From Chondrocystis sp. NIES-4102 (GTDB lineage: Bacteria > Cyanobacteriota > Cyanobacteriia > Cyanobacteriales > Xenococcaceae), in contig AP018281.1 in assembly GCA_002368355.1 (NCBI GenBank), forward strand, positions 248,001-312,000: 64,000 bases of DNA, read 5' to 3'. This document shows, one piece after another, positions 45,360 to 54,043 of the stretch. How positions within the stretch are numbered: the first letter of the stretch is position 1; the number at the start of each line of letters is the position of its first letter. The translations under genes and the position numbers were made by a program. The notes under the pieces were generated by a model. That model made no database searches. It saw nothing but the letters and a program-made list of their open reading frames with translations, and had not been told where the DNA came from.

Positions 45360-46037
45360 ATGAAAATTCTTTTAGTAGATGATGAAACTGAATTAAGTGA
45401 GCCTTTGAGTAGAATTTTGCTACAGGAAGGATATCAAGTAGATCTAGCAAGCAATGGAGCAGCAGGAATGGAGTTAGCTCTGAAAAATCAGTATGATCTG
45501 TTAATTTTAGATTGGATGCTACCTTATCATTCAGGATTAGAAATTTGTCGTGAAGTGCGATCGCGTTCCTTGATTACTCCTGTATTATTTTTAACTGCTA
45601 AAGATACGGTAGACGCTCGTGTTGATGGTTTGGACGCTGGTGCAGATGATTATTTAGTTAAGCCTTTTGAGTTACGGGAATTATTAGCAAGAGTACGTGC
45701 TTTATTACGTCGATCTGGGTTGGATAATCTTAATAGCGACAGGCTCAAAGTTGCAGATTTAGAATTAGATCTGGAAAATCAACTGGCTTATCGTCAAGGA
45801 AAAGGGATTAATCTTTCTGAAAAAGAAATTAAACTCTTAAAGTATTTTATGCAGCATCCAGATCGTTTATTAACCCATGAAGAAATATATGATTATTTAT
45901 GGCAGGGGGAAGAGCAACCCAGTAGTAATGTCTTGGCTGCTTTAGTGCGTTTATTGCGTCGTAAAATTGAGGTGGATTCTCAAACCTCCCTGATTCACAC
46001 TGTTTACGGTAGAGGGTATCGTTTTGGTGTTAATTAG
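45360..46037 (+). CDS. rppA: OmpR-family response regulator, RppA/NrsR-like
   Basis: A 225-residue regulator. The receiver holds the acidic pair Asp7-Asp8, phospho-acceptor Asp51 (LLILDWMLPYHSGLEIC) and a conserved Lys in DDYLVKPFE; the winged helix ends in LIHTVYGRGYRFG. The WMLP, LFLTAKDTVDARVDGLDAGADDYLVKPFELRELLARVRALLRRS and EEQPSSNVLAALVRLLRRKIE segments match the RppA/NrsR subgroup known from Synechocystis, which acts in nickel response or photosynthesis gene control. The histidine kinase that normally follows is absent; a repeat block and an unrelated gene follow. Divergent from the arsR-pst operon. Confidence 0.82.
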   Translation: MKILLVDDETELSEPLSRILLQEGYQVDLASNGAAGMELALKNQYDLLILDWMLPYHSGLEICREVRSRSLITPVLFLTAKDTVDARVDGLDAGADDYLVKPFELRELLARVRALLRRSGLDNLNSDRLKVADLELDLENQLAYRQGKGINLSEKEIKLLKYFMQHPDRLLTHEEIYDYLWQGEEQPSSNVLAALVRLLRRKIEVDSQTSLIHTVYGRGYRFGVN

Positions 46038-46054
46038 GACTTGCTATAGCAATA

Positions 46055-46255
46055 TGAGATGATGTTTTTAGCTTCTGAGCTTCTTAGCTTTGAAATAATA
46101 CAGACTCCTACCCATTACCCATTACCCAAACCCCTACTATCGTCACGTTTGCGCTTTGGCGACCAAAGCAAGCGTGCGCTCAGGGACGCTTTCCGCGCCT
46201 ACTACCTATATCCTGTCTCCCCTCTCCTGACTCCTTACTTATAATTTTTATGCTT
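46055..46255. repeat. STRR block with the inverted copy of the 66-bp dispersed repeat
   Basis: AGCTTCTGAGCTTCTTAGC units, TACCCATTACCCATTACCCA repeats and CTACTACCTA runs fill the spacer. Bases 46133-46198 are the reverse complement of 31710-31775 with a single mismatch. Confidence 0.85.
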
Positions 46256-46258
46256 ACT

Positions 46259-47788
46259 TTACGGCAATTTTTTAAGATTAGTGGGAATAATCTTTAAGTT
46301 ACCGCAATCTCTAGGATCGACCGCAGCTTTAATGCTATATTCATAGTTAATTTCAGGATGAAAATAGGAACTGTAATAAAAAGTGTTTTGTATCTGAGCC
46401 ACAGCAACAGCATTGGGATTAGAAATGCCATGACGACCAATTAAACAGACACGCTCATTGGGAATCATTTGTTTTAAAAGCTCGGTTTTAACATAGTTAT
46501 TATTATTAATAAAAGATGGAATAGTTACAAAGGCTGGTTTAATATAAAAATCACTAATTTTGCTGTAAACAATCGTTAGAAATATTAAACAAACCACTCC
46601 TAAATATTTTGGTTGTAACCATCTGCTAGCTTCGGTATCTATGGCAGTGACAATATATAAGTTCAAAGATACTAAAACAATCATCCAGAACATAAAATAG
46701 CGTAATTCATGAGACTGAGGAAAGTTTGCAGGAATTACGGACATTACTAAGGCGGTAATTAAAGCGCAAGTAGCATTACGGGATTTTTTTTCTAGAGATA
46801 GCCGACGATTTCTGATTTGTTCTTCAATAGTTAAACCTAGTAGTAATAGTAGATTAAAAATTACATAAGCTCCAAAAAAACCACCAGCGCGATCTAAATG
46901 TTTCGGATTTCCTTGATTCCATTGATCTGCTGTCCATTGGGGGGTATTTATTTCAAAAATTGACTGTAACCACTTTTGAGGGCGATTTCCCTGGTTATAG
47001 GTATCGGGAGTTAATTTATGGTTGAGAACAATACCCGCAATTTCTACTTTAATGGGATAGAAAGGATTGCCATAAACAGCGATATTTTTAATTGGTGTGG
47101 CAAAAATTAAAGCAGAAGCAATTATTGCTAGGGGAATGGTTAAACCCAGGCGACGCTGATGAGAATTTGTATATTTTAAATAAAGCCAGATCAATCTAGC
47201 ACCTGCAACTAAACAAATTATAAATACTAAAGGTTGTAACTGCGGTTTTGTATTGGCTGCTGTGGCTGCACCTAAAAAAGCTGCTAAAACTTCTTGGGGG
47301 GTAGGTAAACGAGATTGCCGAAACCAATTATAAATCATCATAATCACCACACTAACCCCAATATTGCCAGGTAAATCGACAAAACTGGTAGTAGCATGGG
47401 TTAATACCGCAGGAATGGTGAAAATAGCAATTACCGATAAATATAGGGGGATTTTAAAATAACTTCTTAAATATAAGAAATAAATAATCAAACTAAAATA
47501 ACAGACTAAATTAGCTGCCTGCATCCTACCTGTCAGTTTCCACAATAAACCCTGAAAAAAATTTGCCAGTAGTGGAAAACCATCATAACGATGTTCGATT
47601 AAATTTTCAGCAAGGAAGGCTTCTTTAGGTATAATTCCCCAAATTCTGGCAGCAAATGGCAATTGATACCAACCGATATCATAGTTAGTATCCATATCAA
47701 TAATTGCTTTAAGAAATATAGCAACAACAATTACCAAAGCGATCGCGCTGAGGATTTTTTCGATTATTTGCCAACGATTTTTTAGCAC
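46259..47788 (-). CDS. Multi-pass membrane protein, GT-C glycosyltransferase-like
   Basis: A 509-residue protein with about 11 hydrophobic segments. The first large loop (DMDTNYDIGWYQLPFAARIWG, near residue 31) carries Asp and Glu residues like the catalytic loop of GT-C glycosyltransferases, and a second acidic TTSFVDLPGN follows. A soluble C-terminal part of about 80 residues begins near residue 425. Function unknown; membrane sugar transfer is an inference from topology. It is not a DUF2079 protein. It is preceded by the SRP RNA gene on the same strand, about 150 bp upstream. Confidence 0.7.
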   Translation of the reverse strand: MLKNRWQIIEKILSAIALVIVVAIFLKAIIDMDTNYDIGWYQLPFAARIWGIIPKEAFLAENLIEHRYDGFPLLANFFQGLLWKLTGRMQAANLVCYFSLIIYFLYLRSYFKIPLYLSVIAIFTIPAVLTHATTSFVDLPGNIGVSVVIMMIYNWFRQSRLPTPQEVLAAFLGAATAANTKPQLQPLVFIICLVAGARLIWLYLKYTNSHQRRLGLTIPLAIIASALIFATPIKNIAVYGNPFYPIKVEIAGIVLNHKLTPDTYNQGNRPQKWLQSIFEINTPQWTADQWNQGNPKHLDRAGGFFGAYVIFNLLLLLGLTIEEQIRNRRLSLEKKSRNATCALITALVMSVIPANFPQSHELRYFMFWMIVLVSLNLYIVTAIDTEASRWLQPKYLGVVCLIFLTIVYSKISDFYIKPAFVTIPSFINNNNYVKTELLKQMIPNERVCLIGRHGISNPNAVAVAQIQNTFYYSSYFHPEINYEYSIKAAVDPRDCGNLKIIPTNLKKLP

Positions 47789-47940
47789 TGATTATCTATT
47801 GATAACTTAACTATGGTATTTCTAAGAAACTCCATTAGTTAATGGACAGCCTATTATTTTAGCCTTGGAGAGTGAAATTTTCGTATATTTTACTGCGGTT
47901 GTTTTTGTAGTGAGATGTAACCGAGTATTTTATATCTAAG

Positions 47941-48036
47941 TGACTCGGATATTACGCCTGTACCAAGCATCCCGTATTGCTGCTGCCTTCCGACCCTGAC
48001 AAGGTTTGGGCGTTAATACCGCATAAGTCCGAATCA
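47941..48036 (-). ncRNA. ffs: Signal recognition particle RNA (small bacterial type)
   Basis: On the minus strand the conserved domain IV is visible: CAGGGUCGGAAGGCAGCAGC, the symmetric/asymmetric loop and GGAA-type tetraloop that bind Ffh. The ends UGAUUCGGA and UCCGAGUCA pair (one G.U), giving a closed RNA of about 96 nt. It works with Ffh and FtsY in co-translational targeting. Ends are set by the pairing and may differ by a few bases. Confidence 0.93.
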
Positions 48037-48102
48037 TTTAATACTATAACATATTTTGTTGTCTAAGTATAATCGAGGCTATTTAATTATCTTTAGCAGA
48101 TT

Positions 48103-49026
48103 TTATCCATCAATCAATATAGCTTCCCCAAACCAATATTCTGTAAACTCTCCAAAGGTTTTAACCTGCATACCATATAGAGGGTTGCCAATTAAAATTA
48201 ATTCTCGTTGGGTATCTATACCTAATAACGCCACAGCGTGGGAAAATCTAGTCCCTTTACCTGTTCTTCTTTTCTCTTTTACGTGTAGTAGGGCAGGTTT
48301 ATTTAAGGTAATTAAATCATCAATAGTTAAATTATGGCGATATTGCGGATTTAAATCTAACTTTTTCATCGCTCTAATTTCCCCTAAAGTTGTTGTTCCA
48401 AAGCGATTAGTTTTAGTTAGTTTAACTACCTCTTGTTCTGTAATTTGAGGATGTTTTCTACTATAACGGGCAAGGGTAGCAATGCTAGAAGGGGCGCAAG
48501 TATAGGGTGTGGTTTGGATAACGATATTATTAATAATTTTCGGTTTACCAACAAAAGCTTGCACGGGTTGGAGAAAGAAAAGCAAAATACTCAAAGAAAA
48601 AGCGATTAGCCCAAAGGGCTACGCAGATGCGATCGCGCCTAAAGCCAAAAGCAGTTTTAAAACTTTTTTTCCTGACCGTTTCCCTGCTAATTCTAAAAAT
48701 AATAATAATCCTAAAAAACCACAACCCATCATCACAATTACTTGATTAAAATAACCTGCAATATAAATAAGTAAGATTGGGGGGAAAATTTGAGGAAGTA
48801 GGGAAATTAAATTATTTTTATCTAAGAAAATTAAAATACCTAAAAAAGGTGCGATCGCACATAGCAACCACACCAAAGGTTTTTGATGATTTTTTAAAGC
48901 ATTGTCAGAATTAATTCCTCTGCTAGCCAGCTTTTTACCTGCAATACTACCCAGAGCAAAAGCCATAATACATCCTAAAACAAAAGTAATCATATAAGAA
49001 TCGACAGAAAGATTATCGAGAGCCAA
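48103..49026 (-). pseudogene. Membrane protein with C39-like cysteine peptidase domain, interrupted by an in-frame amber codon
   Basis: Two frames lie in the same register: 49026-48619 (135 residues, four membrane segments) and 48594-48103 (163 residues from a TTG without a ribosome site). Only TAG at 48621-48619 plus eight sense codons separate them. The downstream part is a C39-like peptidase: QTTPYTCAPSSIATLARY (Cys), RFSHAVALLGI (His) and LIGNPLYG (Asn/Asp position). Read through the stop the product would be one 307-residue membrane protease. The stop lies in a palindromic AGCCCAAAGGGCT motif (48608-48620). Readthrough, decay or base error are all possible. Confidence 0.75.
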
Positions 49027-49140
49027 ACATTAACTCATTTGTTCTAGTATGGAAAAAACTGTGATATGGATCTGTGATCTGACAAAAAAGCGAATAAATT
49101 CCCAACATTATTATTCCCTTGCTTTAAATAAGCCAAATAA

Positions 49141-50358
49141 TTACTCAGGATCTACCCAACGATCATCTGCCTTAATTAAATTAATCAATTCCTCCACTCC
49201 TTGATCTTCAGGAACTTTTTTAATTTCTTCCCGACCACGATAGAGAGAAATATAACCAGGTTGTTTACCTACATAACCATAATCAGCATCAGCCATTTCC
49301 CCAGGGCCATTAACAATACAACCCATAACGGCAATATCTAACCCTGTAAGATGTTTAGTCGCTTCACGCACTTTATGCAAAACTTCCTCTAGGTTAAATA
49401 AAGTCCGACCACAGGAAGGACAGGCGACATATTCCACCATTGTCTTGCGTAAGCCTAAAGCTTGCAAAATACTATAGCAAACGGGAATTTCCTTTTCGGG
49501 AGATTCAGTTAAGGAGACACGAATAGTATCACCAATACCTAAAGCCAAAAGAGTACCGATCCCTGCTGTCGATTTAATTCTGCCATATTCACCGTCTCCT
49601 GCTTCTGTCACCCCCAAATGCAAAGGATATTCCATACCCAATTCATCCATTTTTTGCACCATCAGGCGATAAGCTGCAAGCATTACAGGTACACGGGAAG
49701 CCTTAAGAGAAATAACAAGATTATAAAAATCCAAAGATTCACAAATTTTGATAAATTCTAATGCCGACTCCACCATACCTTCGGGAGTATCCCCATAGGT
49801 AAATAACATTCTTTCAGATAAAGACCCGTGATTAACCCCGATCCGCATTGCTTTACCTTGATCGCGCAGAGAAATAACCAAAGGTTCTAAAGTTTCGCGA
49901 ATTTTATCACCAATTTCGGCAAATTCCGTCTGTGTATATTCCGTGCGATCGCTTTTGGGTTTTTCAAACACATACAACCCTGGATTGATCCTAACTTTAT
50001 CTACGTGCTTGGCAACTTCTAAAGCAATTTTCATCCCATTATGATGCACATCGGCAACCAAAGGTACAGCTTGATAAGTCTCGGCTAATTTTTGCTTGAT
50101 TTCGGCTAAAGCCTTAGCGTGTGCCATACTTGGAACTGTTACCCGTACAATCTCACAACCAATCTCATGTAAACGACGGATAGCTGCTACTGAACCTTCT
50201 ATATCTAATGTATCTTCATTGATCATCGACTGTACTACTACAGGATTACCGCCACCAATAGTAATATCGCCTACTTTTACCCCACGAGTTTTACGTCGAT
50301 GGATTGTAGTGTCAAATGCAGTTGTATCAGTAAGATTAGGATTATCTAAAGTTTGCAT
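49141..50358 (-). CDS. ispG: 4-hydroxy-3-methylbut-2-enyl-diphosphate synthase (IspG/GcpE)
   Basis: A 405-residue enzyme of the MEP pathway. The N-terminal TIM barrel starts [20 protein letters not shown], with [27 protein letters not shown] and IGVNHGSL. The C-terminal 4Fe-4S site is formed by CPSCGR and [10 protein letters not shown]. It makes HMBPP for carotenoid and chlorophyll side chains. Length fits the ferredoxin-dependent cyanobacterial type. Alone, with about 100 bp on either side. Confidence 0.97.
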   Translation of the reverse strand: MQTLDNPNLTDTTAFDTTIHRRKTRGVKVGDITIGGGNPVVVQSMINEDTLDIEGSVAAIRRLHEIGCEIVRVTVPSMAHAKALAEIKQKLAETYQAVPLVADVHHNGMKIALEVAKHVDKVRINPGLYVFEKPKSDRTEYTQTEFAEIGDKIRETLEPLVISLRDQGKAMRIGVNHGSLSERMLFTYGDTPEGMVESALEFIKICESLDFYNLVISLKASRVPVMLAAYRLMVQKMDELGMEYPLHLGVTEAGDGEYGRIKSTAGIGTLLALGIGDTIRVSLTESPEKEIPVCYSILQALGLRKTMVEYVACPSCGRTLFNLEEVLHKVREATKHLTGLDIAVMGCIVNGPGEMADADYGYVGKQPGYISLYRGREEIKKVPEDQGVEELINLIKADDRWVDPE

Positions 50359-50458
50359 AACAAAGAACTATTGCCTTGATGGCAGAATTTTAAATCTAAA
50401 TTTAAATTCTATTGTAGAGGGTAGACGCTATCGCCCTATAAGTCGATTTAAATTAATA

Positions 50459-50881
50459 TTATCTGATTGACCAATCCTCTATTGTCAATTCTTCAATTTG
50501 ACTAAAGTCTGAGGTGTTACGGGTAAGTAAGATTGCGCCCTTAGCTAGAGAAATTGCTGCAATTTTGAGATCCATACTACCTAAACGAGGATAAGACTTA
50601 GGCAAGCGTTGATATTCTAATGCAGCCATACGGGTAAAAGGAATAACTAAGATTGAACGATAGTCCATTCCAAGTTGTTGTAACCCTTGATAGGCAAAAA
50701 TTTGTTCATCTAAACTTTTGGTGGCTATAACATTAAGCCTACCTCTAAGTTGTTCTTCAAAGGTAATAACAGTTACAGCAACCTCGACTTCTCTAATAGT
50801 TGCTAATCTCGCTAAAATTCTCCTTCCTTCTTGTCCATTACGTTGAATCAAGCTGAGATGATCAGTATCGAGAATATACAT
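50459..50881 (-). CDS. VapC-type PIN-domain ribonuclease toxin
   Basis: A 140-residue PIN-domain protein: MYILDTDHLSLIQRN (Asp5, Asp7 region), FEEQLRG (Glu), SMDLKIAAISLAKGAILLTRNTSDFSQI (two conserved Asp). These acidic residues chelate Mg2+ for single-strand RNA cleavage, usually of initiator tRNA or rRNA. It is 16 bp after the small acidic gene at 50898, the expected antitoxin. The module is on the minus strand and complete. Confidence 0.88.
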   Translation of the reverse strand: MYILDTDHLSLIQRNGQEGRRILARLATIREVEVAVTVITFEEQLRGRLNVIATKSLDEQIFAYQGLQQLGMDYRSILVIPFTRMAALEYQRLPKSYPRLGSMDLKIAAISLAKGAILLTRNTSDFSQIEELTIEDWSIR

Positions 50882-50897
50882 TCTGAAATTTTACTGT

Positions 50898-51101
50898 TTA
50901 CTCAGCCGATTTACGCCATTCTTTACCGAGATCAACTGCCTCATCAAAAGTGGGGTCATAGCTACCAGCAACTTTTGACCACCAAGGAGATTTTGGAGCA
51001 AAACCAGACAAAATCTGTTTCATTTGCGCTAGTTCATTCTCTAAGCTGGCAACTCGTGCTTCTAAACCTTGAGAATGTTCTTCCATTTGTTGAGTAGTCA
51101 T
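50898..51101 (-). CDS. Putative antitoxin partner of the PIN-domain toxin
   Basis: A 67-residue acidic, helical protein: MTTQQMEEHSQGLEARVASLENELAQMKQIL, a short coiled coil, then PWWSKVAGSYDPTFDEAVDLGKEWRK. The C-terminal acidic and Trp-containing tail resembles toxin-binding tails of antitoxins that go with cyanobacterial PIN toxins. No DNA-binding domain of known type is visible, so its identification rests on position (16 bp before the PIN gene) and size. Confidence 0.7.
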   Translation of the reverse strand: MTTQQMEEHSQGLEARVASLENELAQMKQILSGFAPKSPWWSKVAGSYDPTFDEAVDLGKEWRKSAE

Positions 51102-51209
51102 AAAGAATGTCTATGAAATTAACTTCTGTCAAAATTATAGCAAGTCCCAAAACCAGCGATAAATCGATAGTTTTAGTTTAATTACTAACCAGCAGTTAAA
51201 TATTTAAAA

Positions 51210-51455
51210 TCACCATCTCAAAGTGCCAGCATCTTGTCCTTGCTCGCGTTTGATTTTACTCTCGTTCTCAAACCATTGAATAATTTGATGATGGGTAAGT
51301 TGCTCTACGGAAACTTGGTAGTTTTGGGCGATAATTTGTAGCAACCTTTGAGAGGAGATAGTAAGACGGGTAAGAAACTTTTCTGGCGATGATAATAAGG
51401 CAGCGTCTACATCTGCTGATTCTTCTTGAGATAGATATTGCTCTGGTGCGGACAT
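51210..51455 (-). CDS. Small conserved hypothetical protein
   Basis: An 81-residue protein from ATG 51455 (an earlier start at 51476 adds seven). Acidic N-terminus (MSAPEQYLSQEESADVDAALLSSPEKFLTRLTISSQRLLQIIAQNY) and a helical C-terminal part (VSVEQLTHHQIIQWFENESKIKREQ). No known domain. It lies 24 bp downstream of the OYE gene on the same strand, so it may be the last gene of that operon. Confidence 0.65.
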   Translation of the reverse strand: MSAPEQYLSQEESADVDAALLSSPEKFLTRLTISSQRLLQIIAQNYQVSVEQLTHHQIIQWFENESKIKREQGQDAGTLRW

Positions 51456-51478
51456 ATATAATCTTGAATGGTTCAATT

Positions 51479-52585
51479 TTAAGCTTCCTGATAGGTCGCA
51501 AAATCAGTATAACCCTCAGACCCAGAAGAATACCAAATACTCATATCTGCATCGGGGTTGAGTTGCCAATTATTAGCAAAACGAGCAACTAAATCAGGAT
51601 TACTAATATAGGGTCTACCGAAGGCAATTAAATCCGCATCTCCTCGTGCGATCGCCTTTTCTGCTGAGGAGCGATCATAACCACAATTACCCATCAAAAC
51701 CCCATCATACACTTTTCTAAATTCAGCTAGGGTCATGGGTTCTCCTTGTTCGTGGAAACCAAAGGCTAGACCGTCTAATAGATGGAGATATGCCAAATCG
51801 TAGTTATTTAACTGTTGAGCAACATAGGTAAAGGTTTCACGATAATCTGGCGATCCCATATCATTAAAAACGCCATTGGGTGAAAGTCTAACCCCTACTC
51901 TAGATACATCCCAGACTGTCAGAATCGATTCGATAATCTCTTTAAGGAAACGATAGCGATTTTCTAAACTTCCACCATAGCGATCGCTACGATGATTGGT
52001 TTTTGTTTGTAGGAATTCGTCAATTAAATATCCATTGGCACTATGTATTTCTACCCCGTCAAAACCTGCTTCTTTCGCATTGGCTGCTGCACGACGATAA
52101 TCTGCCACAACTTGGGCGATTTCTTCTGTTTCTAAGGGTCTTGGCGTTTCGTAAGGCTGCTTACCATTGGGGGTATGAGCTTCGAGATTTTCAATTTTAA
52201 TAGCAGAAGGTGCTACTGGTAACTGGTTATCTATCTGAAAACTACTATGGGAGGCTCTACCTGTATGCCACAACTGCAAAAATATTAATGATCCCTGGGC
52301 GTGTACTGCCTCAACTACTTGTTTCCAGGCTGCTGTTTGTTCTTGTGTATATATTCCTGGTGCATTTACCCACCCGTATCCTTGTTGAGATATGGCGGTG
52401 GCTTCGGCAATAATTAAACCTGCACCTGCACGTTGAGCATAGTATTCTGCCATCAAGGCATTGGGAATTGCTTGCGCCCCAGCCCGTCCGCGAGTTAAAG
52501 GGGCCATTACTACACGGTTTTTGAGGGTTAAATCTTTGAGTTTTAAGGGGGTAAGTAGATGGGGTACTGTTGTTTGGGCGATCAT
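51479..52585 (-). CDS. Old yellow enzyme family alkene reductase
   Basis: A 368-residue FMN enzyme with a TIM barrel: MAPLTRGRA, LQLWHTGRASH, DGVEIHSANGYLIDEFL (His and Asn bind the substrate, Tyr is the proton donor in the NemA/OYE layout) and LIAFGRPYISNPDLV. It reduces alpha,beta-unsaturated carbonyls or nitro compounds with NAD(P)H. It is the third gene of a TetR-SDR-OYE operon, with 22 bp from the SDR. Similar operons respond to reactive electrophiles. Confidence 0.95.
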   Translation of the reverse strand: MIAQTTVPHLLTPLKLKDLTLKNRVVMAPLTRGRAGAQAIPNALMAEYYAQRAGAGLIIAEATAISQQGYGWVNAPGIYTQEQTAAWKQVVEAVHAQGSLIFLQLWHTGRASHSSFQIDNQLPVAPSAIKIENLEAHTPNGKQPYETPRPLETEEIAQVVADYRRAAANAKEAGFDGVEIHSANGYLIDEFLQTKTNHRSDRYGGSLENRYRFLKEIIESILTVWDVSRVGVRLSPNGVFNDMGSPDYRETFTYVAQQLNNYDLAYLHLLDGLAFGFHEQGEPMTLAEFRKVYDGVLMGNCGYDRSSAEKAIARGDADLIAFGRPYISNPDLVARFANNWQLNPDADMSIWYSSGSEGYTDFATYQEA

Positions 52586-52607
52586 AATTAATTTAATTGA
52601 TAACTGT

Positions 52608-53345
52608 TTACAATTCTTGCTTAGTAGGACGAATGATAATCTCGTTTACATCCACATCCCCAGGTTGCTCGATCGCAAATGTAATAGCCCGTGCGATCGC
52701 GTCGGCATCAATGGCAATTGAGTATAATTGTTCTGCCATAGCACTGGTTTTTTCGTCACTAATGGTATTGGTTAATTCTGTATTCACTGCCCCAGGCGAG
52801 ATATTAGTAACACGTATTTCACCATTAGATTCTTGTCTAATCCCTTCGGAAATGGCTTTTACAGCAAATTTGGTGGCGCAATAAACAGTCCCACCTGCAA
52901 ACACTTTATGTCCTGCTACTGAGGAAATATTGATAATTTGACCCGATTTCTGCCCTCGCATGGTCGGCAATACCGCAGCTACCCCGTATAATACGCCTTT
53001 GATATTGATATCTATCATTTTGTCCCATTCTTCTATTTTTAGGGCATCTAGGGGAGATAGGGGCATTAAACCTGCATTGTTAACTAGTACGTCTATACGT
53101 CCATAAGCCTCCTGGGTTGCTTTGGCTAAGGCTTCTACTTGGGTGCGATCGCTAACATCAGTTATTTGGTATTTTGCTGTACCTCCAGCTTGCTCGATTT
53201 CGGCAACTAGTTTTTGTAGGCGATCTTCTCTTCTGGCAGCCAGCATTAGTTTAGCTCCATTTTTGGCTAATCTTTTGGCGGTGGCTTCGCCTAAACCACT
53301 ACTTGCACCTGTGATTATAATTACTTTGTTGTTAATTTCAGACAT
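52608..53345 (-). CDS. SDR family NAD(P)-dependent oxidoreductase
   Basis: A 245-residue short-chain dehydrogenase: TGASSGLGEATAKRLA (cofactor GXXXGXG), LAARREDRL, VNNAGLMP, ISSVAGH (Ser) and YCATKFAVKAISEG (YXXXK). It lies 6 bp after the TetR gene and 22 bp before the OYE gene. Classical SDR; substrate unknown, probably a carbonyl or alcohol in the same detoxification set as the OYE. Confidence 0.94.
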   Translation of the reverse strand: MSEINNKVIIITGASSGLGEATAKRLAKNGAKLMLAARREDRLQKLVAEIEQAGGTAKYQITDVSDRTQVEALAKATQEAYGRIDVLVNNAGLMPLSPLDALKIEEWDKMIDINIKGVLYGVAAVLPTMRGQKSGQIINISSVAGHKVFAGGTVYCATKFAVKAISEGIRQESNGEIRVTNISPGAVNTELTNTISDEKTSAMAEQLYSIAIDADAIARAITFAIEQPGDVDVNEIIIRPTKQEL

Positions 53346-53351
53346 GATTGA

Positions 53352-53933
53352 TTAGGTTAAAATTTGCTCAAATAAAATTTTGACAAAGGTTTTCATCGGT
53401 AATACGGATTTGGTTACTTTGGCTTGTAAAACTGTTCCCTGCCAACTAGAGAGCATAAACTCCCCCAGTTCATCAAAATCCCACTCACCCCTTATTTCTC
53501 CCGCTTCAGAAGCTGCCCTCAGACATTGCGAAAAGTATCTCTCCCATTCGCTAAATATTCGATTTAGGCGATCGCGAAATAGTTCATTCTGTGCTGATAA
53601 TTCTTGGGCGAGATTACCTATTAGGCATCCATCTGTACATTGGCAGTTCTCCATTTCGGCAATTTTAGATTCAAAAAAGTTACGCAATCTAATTAAAGGC
53701 GAAAATTCTGAAGCTTCTACAAGATATTTCCATTCATTTTGATACTTTTGGGCAAAATCATCAATGATTGCTAATCCAAAATCCTCTTTACTAGGAAAAT
53801 AATAGTAAAACGAACCCTTCGGAACACCAGCAGCAGTTAAGATCTCGTTTAAACTTGCTGCCTTAAATCCTTGCTGCACAATTATTTGTTTGCCAACTTG
53901 GATTAATTGCTCGCGTTTATTGGTACGTTTCAT
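53352..53933 (-). CDS. TetR/AcrR-family repressor, electrophile-sensing type
   Basis: A 193-residue regulator. The TetR HTH reads GKQIIVQQGFKAASLNEILTAAGVPKGSFYYYFPSKEDFGLAI. A Cys cluster NCQCTDGC in the ligand-binding part could act as a redox or electrophile sensor, as in NemR/AcuR-like proteins. It is the first gene of the TetR-SDR-OYE operon and lies directly downstream of a TAGAC...GTCTA palindrome at 53944-53958. TonB-ExbB-ExbD genes begin 110 bp away on the other strand. Confidence 0.92.
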   Translation of the reverse strand: MKRTNKREQLIQVGKQIIVQQGFKAASLNEILTAAGVPKGSFYYYFPSKEDFGLAIIDDFAQKYQNEWKYLVEASEFSPLIRLRNFFESKIAEMENCQCTDGCLIGNLAQELSAQNELFRDRLNRIFSEWERYFSQCLRAASEAGEIRGEWDFDELGEFMLSSWQGTVLQAKVTKSVLPMKTFVKILFEQILT

Positions 53934-53943
53934 AGATTTATAG

Positions 53944-53958
53944 TAGACCAGTCGTCTA
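53944..53958. promoter_or_regulatory. Palindromic TetR-type operator
   Basis: TAGAC-CAGTC-GTCTA, a perfect 5-bp-arm inverted repeat with five-base centre, 11 bp upstream of the TetR start. It resembles the TAGACC-type sites of LmrA/NemR-like TetR proteins. It would autoregulate the TetR-SDR-OYE operon. Confidence 0.72.
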
Positions 53959-54043
53959 GTAAAGTCAAATAATTGTTAAAATCATTAACTAATTTATCCC
54001 AAACTCTTAATTACAATAGGATTTGTCACTCTCGGTGTAATTA

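Noticed and set aside
48619-49026. Separate small membrane protein gene
   Set aside because: Same frame as the C39-like part with only one stop between; treated as one interrupted gene.
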